The notes beneath the pieces are model-generated. The model was given only the letters and a program-made list of their open reading frames with translations, was not told the origin of the DNA and did not search any database. From NCBI RefSeq assembly GCF_033118175.1, contig NC_083694.1:38463608-38527607 (forward strand): a stretch of 64,000 bases of DNA, read 5' to 3'. Below, one piece after another: positions 46,318-57,485 of this stretch. The DNA is from Dama dama (Eukaryota; Chordata; Mammalia; Artiodactyla; Cervidae). Positions within the stretch are counted from its first letter, which is position 1. The number at the start of each line of letters is the position of its first letter. The translations under genes and the position numbers were made by a program.

Positions 46318-46604
46318 AATTGTTGTTGCTCAGTCACTAAGTTGTGTCCGACTCTTGGCAACCCCATGGACTGCAGCATGACAGGCTTCCTGTCCTTCAC
46401 TATCTCCCAGAATTTGCTCAAACTCATGCCCATTGAGGCAGTGATGATATCTAACCACTTCATCCTCTGCCACCCTTGTCCTTTTGCCTTCAACCTTTCC
46501 CAGCCTCCGGGTCTTTTCCAATGAGTCTGGCATCAGGTGGCCAAAGTATTGGAGCTTCGGCATCAGTCCTTCCAATGAATCTTCAGGGCTGACCGGTTAA
46601 CTTC
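46318..46604 (-). repeat. BovB LINE 3' end, antisense
   Basis: In antisense it reads 'tgttgctcagtcactaagtt', 'ttcactatctcccagaattt', 'catcctctgccacccttgtc', 'ggtggccaaagtattggagc', 'agtccttccaatgaatcttc'. It is a 5'-truncated copy of about 287 bp. The frames that cross it (46308-46575) are BovB shadows. Confidence 0.93.
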
Positions 46605-47136
46605 CATCAAAAGATGGAATGTGTCTCATGCTCTAATCATCCATCCGTCAGAGAGCAGGGGGTAGGACGTCGACTCTCACGTGGTCAGTGCGTGCTGGAT
46701 GCAGCAGCAAGGCTCCCCACTAAACAGAAAGATTTCATGGAAAAGAATAACAAGCAGCAGCATTCTGTAATGTGTAAATTTCTGCAACTCGGTGGAAAGT
46801 GATGCAGTCCACCCAGTCCAAAGGTACAAGTGGCAACTCACAAATGCTCAAGCTGAGTGATGAGGGTGGTAAAACCACCACGGAACAGGCACCAGGGTGA
46901 ACCAGAAAAGACAGGAGGGTCCATTCCTGATGGACGTTTTATCAGGTTTACTCAAGGAATTTTTCCTTGATCATTTTTGCCAGGCAGCTTAACCTGAGTT
47001 CAACCTCAAGAGTCAAAGACCCAATCTGTCTCCCACCCCGAGAACCTGGCAGATGCCACTGGTACCACAATTCTGCAGCAGCAGGGAAAACACTGAGGCC
47101 CAGAGTTCCAAGAAGTCACAGGGAGACCTATCAGCC

Positions 47137-47350
47137 AGTGGTTCAGCTGGTAAAGAACCCACCTGCCAATGCAGGAGATGCAGGAGACTTGGGTTCAATC
47201 CCCAGTCAGGAAGATCCCCTGGAGAAGGAAATGGCAACCCACTCCTCTGTTCTAGCCCAGAGAATCCCATAGACAAAGAAGTCTGGCAGGCTACAGTCCA
47301 TGGGTCACAAAGAGTCGGACACAAGTGAGTGCACACGGACGCACGCACGC
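47137..47350 (+). repeat. Bov-tA SINE with short target duplication
   Basis: Sense copy with a head duplication ('gcaggagatgcaggagactt') and tail 'gcacacggacgcacgcacgc'. Direct repeat ATCAGCC at 47130-47136 and 47351-47357 (7 bp, exact). Confidence 0.92.
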
Positions 47351-49014
47351 ATCAGCCTTAGTCTGAACACTGGGGTAGAAACAGTAGCCATTTCTACCTC
47401 AAGATAAATGTCCCCTTTGAATTCTACATGAAAACCAAAACATTCCAAGTCAAAATGTGGACACTGTCATTTGCCCTGAGTGGAAACAGAAGAGGAGGGA
47501 TTTTCAGAGCGAGGCCTAGTGACCGGAGCGGATGGAGGCAGCGGAAGGCTGAGGGTACACATTCCTGTGTAAAATGTGCTCTTGACTCACAAATTAAGGT
47601 CATGCCTGTTTAGCTTTTTCAAAAAAAAAAAAAAAAAATGGTGAAGCAGTTTAATGGACTGATCAAATGGGGTCAGAGAAGTTAATTTCCCAAAACGCAG
47701 TTTAAAAACGAGCCCACTACCTCCCTGCCTTTCTAGCCCAGTTGTTTTAAGTGAGGTCTAAATGCCTCCTTTTCCTTTAACAAGGACCCTGAGTTGTTTG
47801 GGCTTTGGGGAGGCTGATTTTCTGCTACATCTAGATGGAGATATTAGGGTAACCAGAAATGCCAGAGGCCATCCATGACAGAGTCAGGCCAGAAAGAACA
47901 GCTTTGGCTGGATTTTAGTCTACCTGCTGTGAATGGGCCATGATTTGGTTTTAGCTCAATTATATAAGAAACAAGTAACATTTTTTGTTTCTTTTTTTCT
48001 GGAAAGGATGAGGACTGTTGATTTTGTTCTTGCCCCCTCTGCCAAAGGCGTAAAGATTCTACTCACACATATAAAAATACTTGCAAAAACTTAATAGCTA
48101 ATGTTTTGTGTATGCAAATTACAGTCATATCATGACAACACTTCTAGGCTTAAACAGTGAAAAATTCAGTTAGGTCTCTTCCCCTTGAAATTCATCTATA
48201 ATCGGCAAGAGGAGAGGAAGACAGAATAAGTAAAATGGCAGGGCAGCCTTCCTGGAATAAAGGCTGACAAAGCGCACACTCTCGGGTCCCAGGCGCCCGC
48301 CGCCCTGGGACTGGTGCAGCTGCTCGGTGTTCCCCGGTCCCTCCTGCCTGGGCTGCCCCCCATGTTCTCCTGTGCCTGCTGCCTCCTCTCCACATCTCCT
48401 TGACTTCAAGATTCAGTGCAGCCAGGCTTCCCTGCCCTGTTGGTGCCCCACCAACCCCGCCCAGACTTCTGTCCTGGCACCTGAATGCTTGCAGGCACAC
48501 AATTCCTCCTCCAGTCTCCTGTGCTGGACTGTGACCCAGGGTGGTGGTGGGGCAGGGGGGACATGTTTGTTTAATTCCTGTTTGTTTCCTCTGTGCCTCA
48601 CACACTGCCTTGTGTTTTTAAGCTGTTCAAAGACATTGTGAACTTATTGTGTAGACACAATAAGTAGACAGATTCGTTAATAGGAAGTTATGCTTTTTGC
48701 ACGAAAGTCTGTATTTAGTCAGCTCTGGGTGTGGAGCTAGACTGAAGTTGAAATGCCTTCACTAAGTATCCTGGACAGGGTTAGAGCATTTCCTCGTTCT
48801 CAGTCACACACTTTGGCTTGGATGGTGTAGCACCTACCAAAGAACTAATCGTATGACAGAGGGTACTACAGGGAAGGACTTTAAGTGGTGACTCAGGTTC
48901 TCGGCACCTCCTTGAGAATGCAGCCTTACATGGTTAATTCCTACAGATCTGACACTGCAGACGTGTCTGTGAATGAAGTCCACCAGACAGGTGTGACTTT
49001 TGGATTGGGCAGGG

Positions 49015-49225
49015 CCAGGAGTGTAGGCTCTGAGTCAGAGAACCTGGGTCCCAGCCCAGCTCTCTGCATAGCCTTGGGCGAGTTACTTAATTTCTCTGAG
49101 CCTCAGTGTCCTCTTGTTTCAATGGGGACCAGCATTTCACAGGGTCATTGTAAGGATTAAACAAGTCCATTCGTGTGAACACTTACAACAGTACCTGGTA
49201 CTCAATGAAGCAGTCAGTTAATATG
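49015..49225 (+). repeat. MIR SINE, nearly full length
   Basis: MIR blocks in order: 'gtgtaggctctgagtcagag', 'aacctgggtcccagcccagc', 'cttgggcgagttacttaatt', 'tctctgagcctcagtgtcct', 'attgtaaggattaaacaagt', 'agtacctggtactcaatgaa'. The best preserved MIR in this window. Confidence 0.75.
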
Positions 49226-49244
49226 AGCTAGTAGCACTTCTAAA

Positions 49245-49452
49245 GGGCTTCCCTGGTGGCTCAGTGGTAAAGAATGCGCCTGCCAATGCAGGAGACATGG
49301 GTTCCATCCCTGGGTTGGGCAAATCCCCTGGAGAAGGAAATGGCAACCCACTCCAGTATTCTTGCCTGGGAAATCCCATGGACAGAGGAGCCTGGTGGGC
49401 TACAGTCCATGGGGTCGCAAAAAGAGTTGGACACGATTTAGCGACTACACAA
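49245..49452 (+). repeat. Bov-tA SINE
   Basis: Well preserved sense copy ('gggcttccctggtggctcag', B-box-like 'ggttccatccc', body and 'gttggacacgatttagcgac' tail). It inserted just after a MIR. Confidence 0.95.
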
Positions 49453-49689
49453 TTTTAAGTTTGCAGATGATGACGGTAAGTACTATCGTTTAAATAAAGC
49501 TATTCATCATTTAAACAAAAAAGCACTTATACATAAAACACTAACATATTCCACACAATCAAGCTCATTATCCCACTAACTATTTCACTAATCACATTAC
49601 AGTGAACAAGCCCCTGGTCAGCTTTGAGAATAGATTACATGAGACAAAAGGCAAGGAAATACAAAATTAACATTGTGGTTACTGCTTAT

Positions 49690-49746
49690 CGGAACAGAGA
49701 CAAAGCCAGATACGCCAGCGGAACACAGACAAAGCAGATACGCCAA
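49690..49746 (+). repeat. Tandem repeat, 2 x 28-29 bp
   Basis: Unit 1 (49690-49718) and unit 2 (49719-49746) share 'cggaacaNagacaaagc' and 'agatacgcca', differing by one deletion and two substitutions. A third partial unit starts 'cggcacag'. CpG-containing and without repeat-family homology. Confidence 0.88.
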
Positions 49747-50004
49747 CGGCACAGAATGAAGGAAACAGGTTGCTGGCATTTGATTGGAATTTCCTCGGAT
49801 TGTTACCATGTAGTACAAACTTAATCTAAATGTTTCTTTGCACACAGTCAAGCTTATGAGAAATGTATCAGAAGTGACAGAATAAAGGCTTGGGTTTGTG
49901 TGTGAATAAAAGTGCTTTCAAGAAATGTATCATTACCAAGCCCATTAAAGAAAATAACACAGACTTGAAGGTACCCTCCAGTGGATAAATAAGTTAGTTA
50001 ATAA

Positions 50005-50098
50005 TGGAAAAGAATATATGTAACTGAATCACCTTGTTGTATACCTGAAACTAAAACTAACACAAACTGTAAATCAACCATACTTGAATAAAATTAGA
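50005..50098 (+). repeat. L1 3' end fragment
   Basis: 'aaagaatatatgtaactgaa', 'tcaccttgttgtatacctga', 'ctgtaaatcaaccatacttg', 'aataaaatt': the last part of an L1 3' UTR, sense orientation. Confidence 0.75.
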
Positions 50099-50220
50099 TA
50101 GTTAGGTTTACTATTTGCTGGAGGAAGGAGGGATATATAGGCTAAATAAATAAAAGTGCAAGTAAATCAAACATTTTGAGGTGATCTTTCTTCCTGAGGC
50201 AAGTGAGTATAAAATGAATT

Positions 50221-50327
50221 ATTATGCTAGTACATAATTATAACTAGATAATTATGTACTCTAATACATAATTGAGTCTATACATAATATGACTCTAATA
50301 CATAATTATTGACAATTATGCTAGTAC
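50221..50327. repeat. AT-rich block with perfect 12-bp palindrome and direct repeats
   Basis: AGTACATAATTA at 50229-50240 pairs with TAATTATGTACT at 50249-50260 (perfect, 8-nt loop). 'ctctaatacataatt' occurs twice, and ATTATGCTAGTAC occurs at 50221-50233 and 50315-50327, bracketing the block. It can form a cruciform and looks like local slippage or duplication of a short palindrome. Confidence 0.85.
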
Positions 50328-50869
50328 TTTCTGAGATGATGTGTGCTCTGACAATGCAAACCATGACACCACGTCACCACCATCTCACCACCTAAAATTC
50401 AGTCAGAGCGCTCACTGTGTATTAATTTATATAGCTCTCCCAACAGTACCCCCTACAGCTGGCAAGTGGATTTTCCAAGTAAAAGTGGAAAAAACCTAGG
50501 ACACGTCACAATAGGTAGTTACTGCCCAGAGGAAGCAATTCAGGGCAAGGGGCAAAATTCAAGCCAGCCACCTAGAATATTTCAAGGGCAGAATGTCTCC
50601 AGGGAAAATGTGGCAAAATATCTTTGATGGCACATGTCATTCCATAGAAACAACAACTAAAACCAAAACAGGATCAGGCAGAATGAATGATGATTTAAGA
50701 TTAGAAGTAACCAAATGTCCAGACTCTCCAGTTTTGTTTTCTTCTGTTCTGAGGGACAAAAGAAGGGAATAAAGAATGTGCTAGAAATCTGGGGAATGTG
50801 CTCCAAGTCTCCTCCTTTCCTCCTCCTCCTCTTCACACACTCTCCCTCTCCCCTCCTCTTTGTAGAAGG

Positions 50870-51300
50870 CCTTTAATTAGCTCACATCCTATCGGACCAG
50901 GGCTCCCTAATACATCCTGACACCAGCCCGCGGGCCGGACAGTGGGGTCTGAGCACAGCCCGATTAGCAGGCTCCCTGGGAGCCCCCACAGCTCTTATCT
51001 CCGCAGAAGCCTGAAGAGTCTGGTATCTTCCCTCCCAGGCCTCCTGGGAAGCCGCCCCAGCAGGTGCCCATTGGCAATAGTTTTGTGTTACAGGCCTGAA
51101 TGAATGATCCCCGCAGGAGCTGCCGACTGTTTTCACAGACACAGAAGGCAGTCAAAAGTCCACCGCGTGAACTTGGAATGACCCCAGCTGCAGAGTCACT
51201 GGCGGGTTCATCCGGAGGGCAGGCACGCTTTATTAAACAACTAATACTCTTCACAGATAACTTTCCGAAAAAGCACAAGTGTTAACTCTTTGCGATCTCG
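50870..51300. promoter_or_regulatory. CpG-retaining repeat-free block, candidate enhancer
   Basis: About 430 bp without transposon signatures. By eye it has around 18 CpG, a TAATTAG homeodomain word near 50873-50879, a CCGATTAGCAGG word near 50959-50970, a CCATTGG (inverted CCAAT) at about 51067-51073, and an ATTCATTCAGG-type region. The neighbourhood is CpG-poor. I infer a constrained intronic element; no conservation data are available to me. Confidence 0.35.
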
Positions 51301-52254
51301 CTCCGGCTCCAATGGGCAAGTGGAGGGGCTGCACTGTGTGACTGAGGGCTTGGACCTGAGTGAACATCTGGAGACAGAAAGAGAGTGGTTTCATCCAGCC
51401 CGGGCAAGGGGTCAGAACTCAGGCACCATTTGGTCGGTTGTCTTGTTAAAGTGTCCCAGATTAAAGTAAAAAAGCACAAAGCGAAGGTTCCAGGTGCCTA
51501 TTCTAGAGAGGATGGGGCCAGCCTGCACCAGGCCAGCCTGTCCTCTGGCCCGCACCGGACTCAGACGCACAGGAGAGGGCCGGGGGGGCTACCAGGCAAA
51601 CTTGGTCACCCACAGGGGCCAGAATGCAAGCCACTGCACCTACAGTAGCCAGAGGCTGCACGGTTAGAGCCTTTCTGGAGGAGGATTCAGAAGAGGCACA
51701 AGTTCAAATTAGAGTGTCCTGACATCAAGTTCTTCTGGGCCTGATGGTCAGTGGCCAGGGAACCAGGCGTCTGTAGGGCTCACCCACGGGCTTGACAGGT
51801 GGCCTTCCCGAGGTTAAGACCCAGTACTGGAGGGTCCTCCTTTTTTCTTTTATTTTTTCTCTTAACTTACATACAACTTTAGAGGAAACCCAATGACAAC
51901 AATCATAATTATTAACATGCAGATAAACATATGGGAAACTTTAAAAAATTCATTTTAACCAACAAAGTTAATTTTGGCATTAACCAAAGACTATGTGTCT
52001 ACCAAAGTTTTATCTCTATCTCATCTCATCAGTTGCTCTCTCAATCTAGTTACAGAGGGATTCCCCTATTTGGGTTTTCTTTTTTTTTGGGGGGGGGGGT
52101 CTTGTTTCGTCTTCAGATGAGATACAGTTTTGCAGGGGTTTACTCACTGGATGAGATGTGTGAAGGACTAGTGAAGTGAGGCGTTCAAAGGGGCTACCCT
52201 TCCCTCCCATTCAGGTGAGGTGACCTTTACACAAAACAGATCCTTCAGCTCAAA

Positions 52255-52390
52255 AGCCCTCAGGGGCTTTCTTCATACCACGCACAGTGCTTGGGGTTAA
52301 AAATACCAAGGTGACTACAACTTAGTCCCCTGTCCTCAAGGAGCTCAGTCCAGTGTGGAGACAGATACAAAGAGATGAAATCAACATAAA
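52255..52390 (+). repeat. L2 LINE fragment
   Basis: 'acgcacagtgcttggggtta', 'aaaataccaaggtgactaca', 'cctgtcctcaaggagctcag', 'tccagtgtggagacagatac': clear L2 3' block order. Confidence 0.65.
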
Positions 52391-52992
52391 GGATGCTGAG
52401 AAAAGGACACCCCACTACTACTCTCTCCCTTGTTCTCAGCAGGACAAGAAGCAGATACCCACAGCTGCCTACCCCGTCTCAAAGACAAGGCCAGACTTGT
52501 AGCCAGGTGGCCAGAGTGTTAGAGCTGGCCCTGAAGCTAGTTAGCTGAGAGGCCCTCATTGGGCCTCACAGATTACTCCAGGTTACTCCAGCTGTAATCT
52601 GAGAGGGCAAGAAGCTGATCATCACACCCCTTCCCAGATCTGTGCCCTCAGGGTTTCTACGAGGGTATCAGAGGATGTGTGGAGGGTCCAAACCCAGGAA
52701 GAGCCAGCTTTGCCACGTTTTTCTGCAAAGAGTGTGAGGAATTTTCGGTTTGAGATCTCTCTTAGTAAGAATACGGGAGCTGGGCTTTGATGGAAAGGGA
52801 GTGGTTAGAGTTGTTACCACGTGAAATGTTACTCAAACAAGGCTTCTTAAAGAATTCAATTAAAAAAACAAAAACAAAAAACTGAGGTTAGACATTTTCA
52901 TTGTTGTGTTTTAACTTTTAAAGGGAAACAAATGGCAAATTCATTGTGTTCAGTCCTAAGAATTTTTCTCTCACTATATATAACATCCATTG

Positions 52993-53268
52993 CTGCTGCT
53001 GCTGCTAAGTCACTTCAGTTGTGTTCGACTCTGTGTAACCCCATAGACGGCAGCCCACCAGGCTCCCCCATTCCTGGGATTCTCCAGGCAAGAACACTGG
53101 AGTGAGTTGCCATTTCCTTCTCCAATGCATGAAAGTGAAAAGTGAAAGTGAAGTTGCTCAGTCGTGTCCAACTCTTAGCGACCCCATGGACTGCAGCCTA
53201 CCAGGCTCCTCCATCCATGGGATTTTCCAGACAAGAGTACTGGAGTGGAGTGCCATTGCCTTCTCCAA
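52993..53268 (-). repeat. BOV-A2 SINE with 10-bp target duplication
   Basis: Antisense dimeric BOV-A2: (GCT)n head, first unit 'ccccatagacggcagcccac', linker 'gcatgaaagtgaaaagtgaa', second unit 'tcttagcgaccccatggact', ending 'ccattgccttctcc'. Exact direct repeat ACATCCATTG at 52983-52992 and 53269-53278. Well preserved, so a fairly young insertion. Confidence 0.97.
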
Positions 53269-53357
53269 ACATCCATTGAGGCACCTCTATTTGTCTTGCC
53301 AATTATTTCTAAACAGCCACCCTATAGCAATCCTACAAAACTCTCCTTGCTAACAAT

Positions 53358-53416
53358 TTTTCTGCCACTAAATCATGTCTGACTCTTTGCGACCCCTTGG
53401 ATTGCAGCACACCAGG
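53358..53416 (-). repeat. Very short truncated Bov-tA with target duplication
   Basis: About 59 bp of the SINE 3' part in antisense ('ctaaatcatgtctgactctt', 'gcgaccccttggattgcagc', 'acaccagg'), bracketed by the exact 15-bp repeat CTCCTTGCTAACAAT at 53343-53357 and 53417-53431. The CTCC of the right copy may also be SINE sequence, giving an 11-15 bp duplication. Confidence 0.88.
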
Positions 53417-53431
53417 CTCCTTGCTAACAAT

Positions 53432-54816
53432 AATGGACACAAATTCCAAAGAGGTAGGAAGCATTTCCAGAATCAGGCTGAAAAAAAATCTACCTGGCTT
53501 TGCCCCTTCTGCTTTGCTTCTCAGTGATCCTGTGACTAGAGATTTGTGTGTCCATCTGAGATTTTAGAACCAACCATTCATACAACCCAGCCAGCACAGT
53601 AAGGCCCTCTCTTGGAAGTAAGACTTTCCCACAGTCATCTCCCCATGTCAGAAAGCTCCTCTGGCCCTCTGCTCAGGAGACTTATTCTGCCGGGAAAAGC
53701 AGTAAGCTTGGAGTCGTGAGGCCTGAGCATCAGCCACTGGTGCCAACGCTGGTTGTGTGATTCTAGCAAAACCATTCAACCTGTGTGGCTGAATTTCCCA
53801 TCACTTGCCCCGTTGGCCCCCTAATCATGTTGCAAGGTTAAGTTTTTCTCACTGACATGAAAGCACTTTAATTCCTGAGAGGGAAAGGGTGCTTTTTTAG
53901 AGCAGCAAAGTGGTCTATGGGAAAGAGCCTGGGGCCACAGAGGAGCTCTGAGTCCTATCCTCTTCCACAAGCTCCCTGCTGAGCCCTAGGAGTTAATTAC
54001 CCTTGCTGTGACTCACGTGGCAATAATAATACTTGTTTTTTTTAACACTATGTTTGTGAAGATCAAACAATAACAGGAGTATGCTACAAAGGTTACATTT
54101 ATATAAAACTACCAGGAGCTATTAGTAACAGGATCCTGAAAGTCAAGAGCCTTTTTATAACTAACTTTGACATCATCCATGCCAATTTCCAAGTTACCAA
54201 TAAAGAGAAAATACCCCAACTGGTCAAAATATCCTGCTTTGAAACATGACAAAGGCAGCAAAGCTGAAACAATGGGCTGTTTGGGGAAGCATGCTCTGCT
54301 GAATTTTCATTTCAGTGAAAACACTGAAAACCATCATTTCCAAACCAATGTGTTGTTATACAAATTCAAGATCTCGCAGGAAATGTTTAAACATTTTCCT
54401 CTAATAAAGCAAAGAGATATTTCCATGAATATGTTAATTCATTAGATTAAGAGGAACTGGGGCTTCCCTTCTTCCCCCGTAACAGTTTTCCAAGGCTTCC
54501 TGCTACCTTGTGGAGCCTGGGCCTGATCCAGTAACATACGCCTGGCCTCCTTCCATCCAGGTTGTATCCCAGACCTGAGTGATGGGGAATAGAGGAGAAG
54601 AAACAGGATCCTGAAAGTCAGCAGCCTTTTTCTACCTGTATTTCTATACATAGAGCATCACCATGCATCTCAGTCAGCTTACAGACATGTTTGAGAGGAA
54701 AGTCATACACAAATGTTTCCAAAGTTTCTGTTTACTCCACATGAAAAGCATAAAACAGTTAGGTATTTAAAAATCCAGCAGGTGTTTCACTTACTTCATA
54801 ACTATTTGTTGAAAGT
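53432..54816. other. Intronic sequence, single copy with a MIR
   Basis: MIR-like at 53718-53850 ('ggttgtgtgattctagcaaa', 'accattcaacctgtgtggct'). Otherwise unrecognised. The phrase 'caggatcctgaaagtca' occurs at 54128-54144 and again near 54604-54620 followed by similar 'agcctttt' text, a short dispersed direct repeat. No gene. Confidence 0.5.
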
Positions 54817-55027
54817 GTTGTTGTTTAGTCACTAAGATGTGTTCTACTCTTTTGTGAGTCCATGGACTGTAGCTCTTCAGGCTCCTCTGTCCATAGGATT
54901 TGCCAGGCAAGAATACTGGAGTGGGTTGCCATTTCCTTCTCCAGGAAATCTTCCTGGACCAGGGAGAGAACCTGCATCTCCTGCACTGGCAGGCAGATTC
55001 TTTACTGCTGAGCCACCAGAGAAGTCC
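54817..55027 (-). repeat. Bov-tA SINE with 13-bp target duplication
   Basis: Antisense copy ('gttgttgtttagtcactaag', 'cttcaggctcctctgtccat', head 'tttactgctgagccaccaga'). Exact direct repeat ATTTGTTGAAAGT at 54804-54816 and 55028-55040. Confidence 0.96.
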
Positions 55028-55129
55028 ATTTGTTGAAAGTACACCATGTGAAAATGCCATGCCAGATAAAGGAGGACCCACATGGTTACCACCAGGATCA
55101 CCTCAACCCTCTTATGATAAATATTTAAG

Positions 55130-55240
55130 GCTAGTCTCAGGGATATTGGCAACAGTTGACGACAGTAAGACCTTTGCCTTCTGGGAGCTTTACGTCTACT
55201 GTGGGAGGCAAATGAATAAACACGCAACTGCGTCAAACAT
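55130..55240 (+). repeat. L2 LINE fragment
   Basis: 'acagttgacgacagtaagac', 'ctttgccttctgggagcttt', 'acgtctactgtgggaggcaa', 'atgaataaac': L2 3' block order. Confidence 0.55.
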
Positions 55241-56673
55241 TTCACCCCAAGCCAATCTCATCCTTGAGGTTCAGAATAAAGTGTTCTTTTTCCTTCACCT
55301 CCAGAGCACTTATCTCACAAAAGTGCAGATGTTTTGCCTGGATTCCAGCTGCAATCTTTTCCCTCTGTATGATGCTTACTGACTTCTTATCTGCCTTTAC
55401 CTGCTTCATATCCATTAAAAAAAAAAAATTAATCTTACTTTCCTAAGTATTTGCCACAGGACCGAGCACCTAATTGATAATGATAAACGTTAAATAGATG
55501 TTTGAGACATGTGCACAAATGGTTAGTTTTTTTCCAAGAAAAAATACAGCCATTGCCTTCACGGAAGCACAAAGTGCCCTGGGAATTCAGGGCAGAGAGG
55601 ACCTTACAGGGCATCAGGATTGGACCTTACACAGTTAGAGCCATTTGGCCAGAGACTGGGGAGAAGGGCATTCTAAACAGAGGAAGAGTCACGACCAACA
55701 ACAGTGCAAAGATGAGGTGGCAAACACGTAGGACTGGGAGAACAGAAAATGACCCAAGTGGCCAGCTTTCTGCCACTCTCTCTTCACATTACTTGACTTC
55801 CCCAGTTGGCTCTGAGTTTCAGACCTCATCTCCACCTTCCTCACATGCCTAATTAGGAAGTGTTCTTGTTGCTATAAATTGGACAGAAAGGCTTCCCTAC
55901 TGGCACTTAATAGAAAAGAAACGAGAGGCCGTCATTGCCATTTGCCTGTGACCTACATGCAGCGTGTCTCTGCTACTCTTTACTGACCACCTGGGCCTTC
56001 AAGCTGCCACTGGAGGGCTTGCTGAGCCTCCCTGAAGAGTCGGGCCTGGACACATCACCATGTGGCTCTGAGCAAAGCCAAGGCAGAGCCAGACTCTGTC
56101 CCCTTCTGGAAGTGCCATCATGTCTCCTTCATGGTGTCTCTTATCTCCACTCACCTTCAACAACGCAGAACTGTTCCTGAGAGAAGCTGGAAATTTTCTT
56201 TCTGCTGTCTCTGCTCCACAAAACACTGTGCTCTAAAGAACTGCTCTCATCACACTTCCTGTTTGTGAGCTCCCACATATTTCACACACATGGCACATGG
56301 CTAATGAATGAGTCAACAAGCCTCTTTAGGGAAAGATACATTTCCCTCCCCCCATGTTCTCTGAAACCCATTCTGCAGGGGAAGCATTCTACCAATGCTC
56401 AAGGACACCGATGACCCATCACCCAAGTCTCAAAGGGAGATGTCGGTCTCTATGGTGTCTGGTAAGATTCCAGAAATACTGCCCAGCAATGTTCTAGAAG
56501 TCAGAGGTCAGGGAAGAAGCCCAGAGCTCTACCACTTTCTTTCTGGCCATGTTGAGAAAGTCATTTTCTTTTGATGGGTCTCAGTTTCTTCATGGTGGTG
56601 GTGGTGGTGGAGGCTGCGGTGGAAATGGTAAGGAAAACATCACCTGCTTGCTTTCAGGCTCAGAGATGGGATG
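55241..56673. other. Intronic sequence, single copy
   Basis: An A12 run lies at 55418 and a (GGT)6 tract at about 56594-56611. The minus-strand frame at 55999-56226 ends at a gtgagt-type donor at 56154 but its residues do not resemble the VPS13D region expected upstream. No gene called. Confidence 0.5.
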
Positions 56674-56886
56674 TGCTGTGCTGTGCTTAGATGCTCAGTT
56701 GTGTCTGACTCTTTGCAGACTGTAGCCCGCCAGGCTCCTCTGTCTATGGGGATTCTCCAGGCAAGAATACTGGAGTGGGTTGCCATGTCCTCCTCCAGGG
56801 GATCCTTCCCAACCCAGGGATCAAACCCAGGTCTCCCAAATTGCAGACGGATTCTATACCATCTGAGTCACCAGGGAAGCCTGGAC
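56674..56886 (-). repeat. Bov-tA SINE with 8-bp target duplication
   Basis: Antisense copy ('tgctgtgctgtgcttagatg', 'cgccaggctcctctgtctat', head 'taccatctgagtcaccaggg') with a deletion in the 'tttgc...gactgtag' part. Direct repeat ATGGGATG at 56666-56673 and 56887-56894. Confidence 0.94.
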
Positions 56887-57262
56887 ATGGGATGAGATAT
56901 CTATAAATTCTTCATCAACAACTAAAAATCATGACAAATACAATGCAGTATTATTATTATTATTCCAGTAAGGAACCTTACTTCTCCTTTCCTCCAAGAA
57001 GCAAAGCCCAGATCAGGTCAATAGAACTAGCCAACCATAAAACCCTCAGGACAACATACCAACCCCAGTATTCTTCATTGACTTCTAAACTGCAGCAATG
57101 GTTTATCACTAAGCATCTGAAAGCCAATGTGCCAGCAGAATTCAGAGACATACACACCTCTACAAAATGTGAAAAGCTGTACTTTGGAGTAAAGGGAAGT
57201 GAGCAAAGAAATAAAAGGACTGTTGGAGAGAGTGAGTTTATTTTCTGCCTTCAGTTGATAGT

Positions 57263-57473
57263 TGCTGTTTAGTCGCTAAGTTGTGTCTGACTCTCTTGTG
57301 ACCCATGGACTTTATAGCCTGCCAGGCTCCTCTGTTCATGGGCTTTTCTCAGCCAAGAAAACTGGAGTGGATTGCCATTTCCTCCTCCACGGAATCTTCC
57401 CAACCCAGGGGTCGAACCTGTGTCTCCTGCATTGACAGGCAGATTCTTTACCACTAAGCTGCTAGGGAAGCCC
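57263..57473 (-). repeat. Bov-tA SINE with 12-bp target duplication
   Basis: Antisense copy ('tgctgtttagtcgctaagtt', 'ctgccaggctcctctgttca', head 'accactaagctgctagggaa'). Direct repeats TCAGTTGATAGT (57251-57262) and TCAATTGATAGT (57474-57485), one mismatch. Confidence 0.95.
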
Positions 57474-57485
57474 TCAATTGATAGT

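Larger units (their letters stand above)
46605..49244. other. Intronic sequence with a Bov-tA copy and an A19 run
   Basis: Contains a SINE at 47137, an A19 run at 47621-47639 with no polyadenylation signal ahead of it, and single-copy DNA. 48190-48560 is GC-rich, with frames on both strands but no domain. MIR sequence is at 49015-49225. Confidence 0.5.
50328..52982. other. Intronic sequence with a CpG-rich candidate element
   Basis: 50870-51300 is treated separately as a regulatory candidate. 51840-52000 is T- then A-rich single copy. A T9-G11 homopolymer pair is at 52080-52099, and L2-like sequence at 52255-52390. No gene recognised; frames around 50882-51648 occur on both strands without domains. 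Confidence 0.5.

Noticed and set aside
55999..56226. Minus-strand frame ending at a gtgagt donor near 56154 as the exon preceding 30226-30358
   Set aside because: Phase would fit, but the residues do not look like the VPS13 helical region expected there, and an intron of about 26 kb would have to skip several equal candidates.
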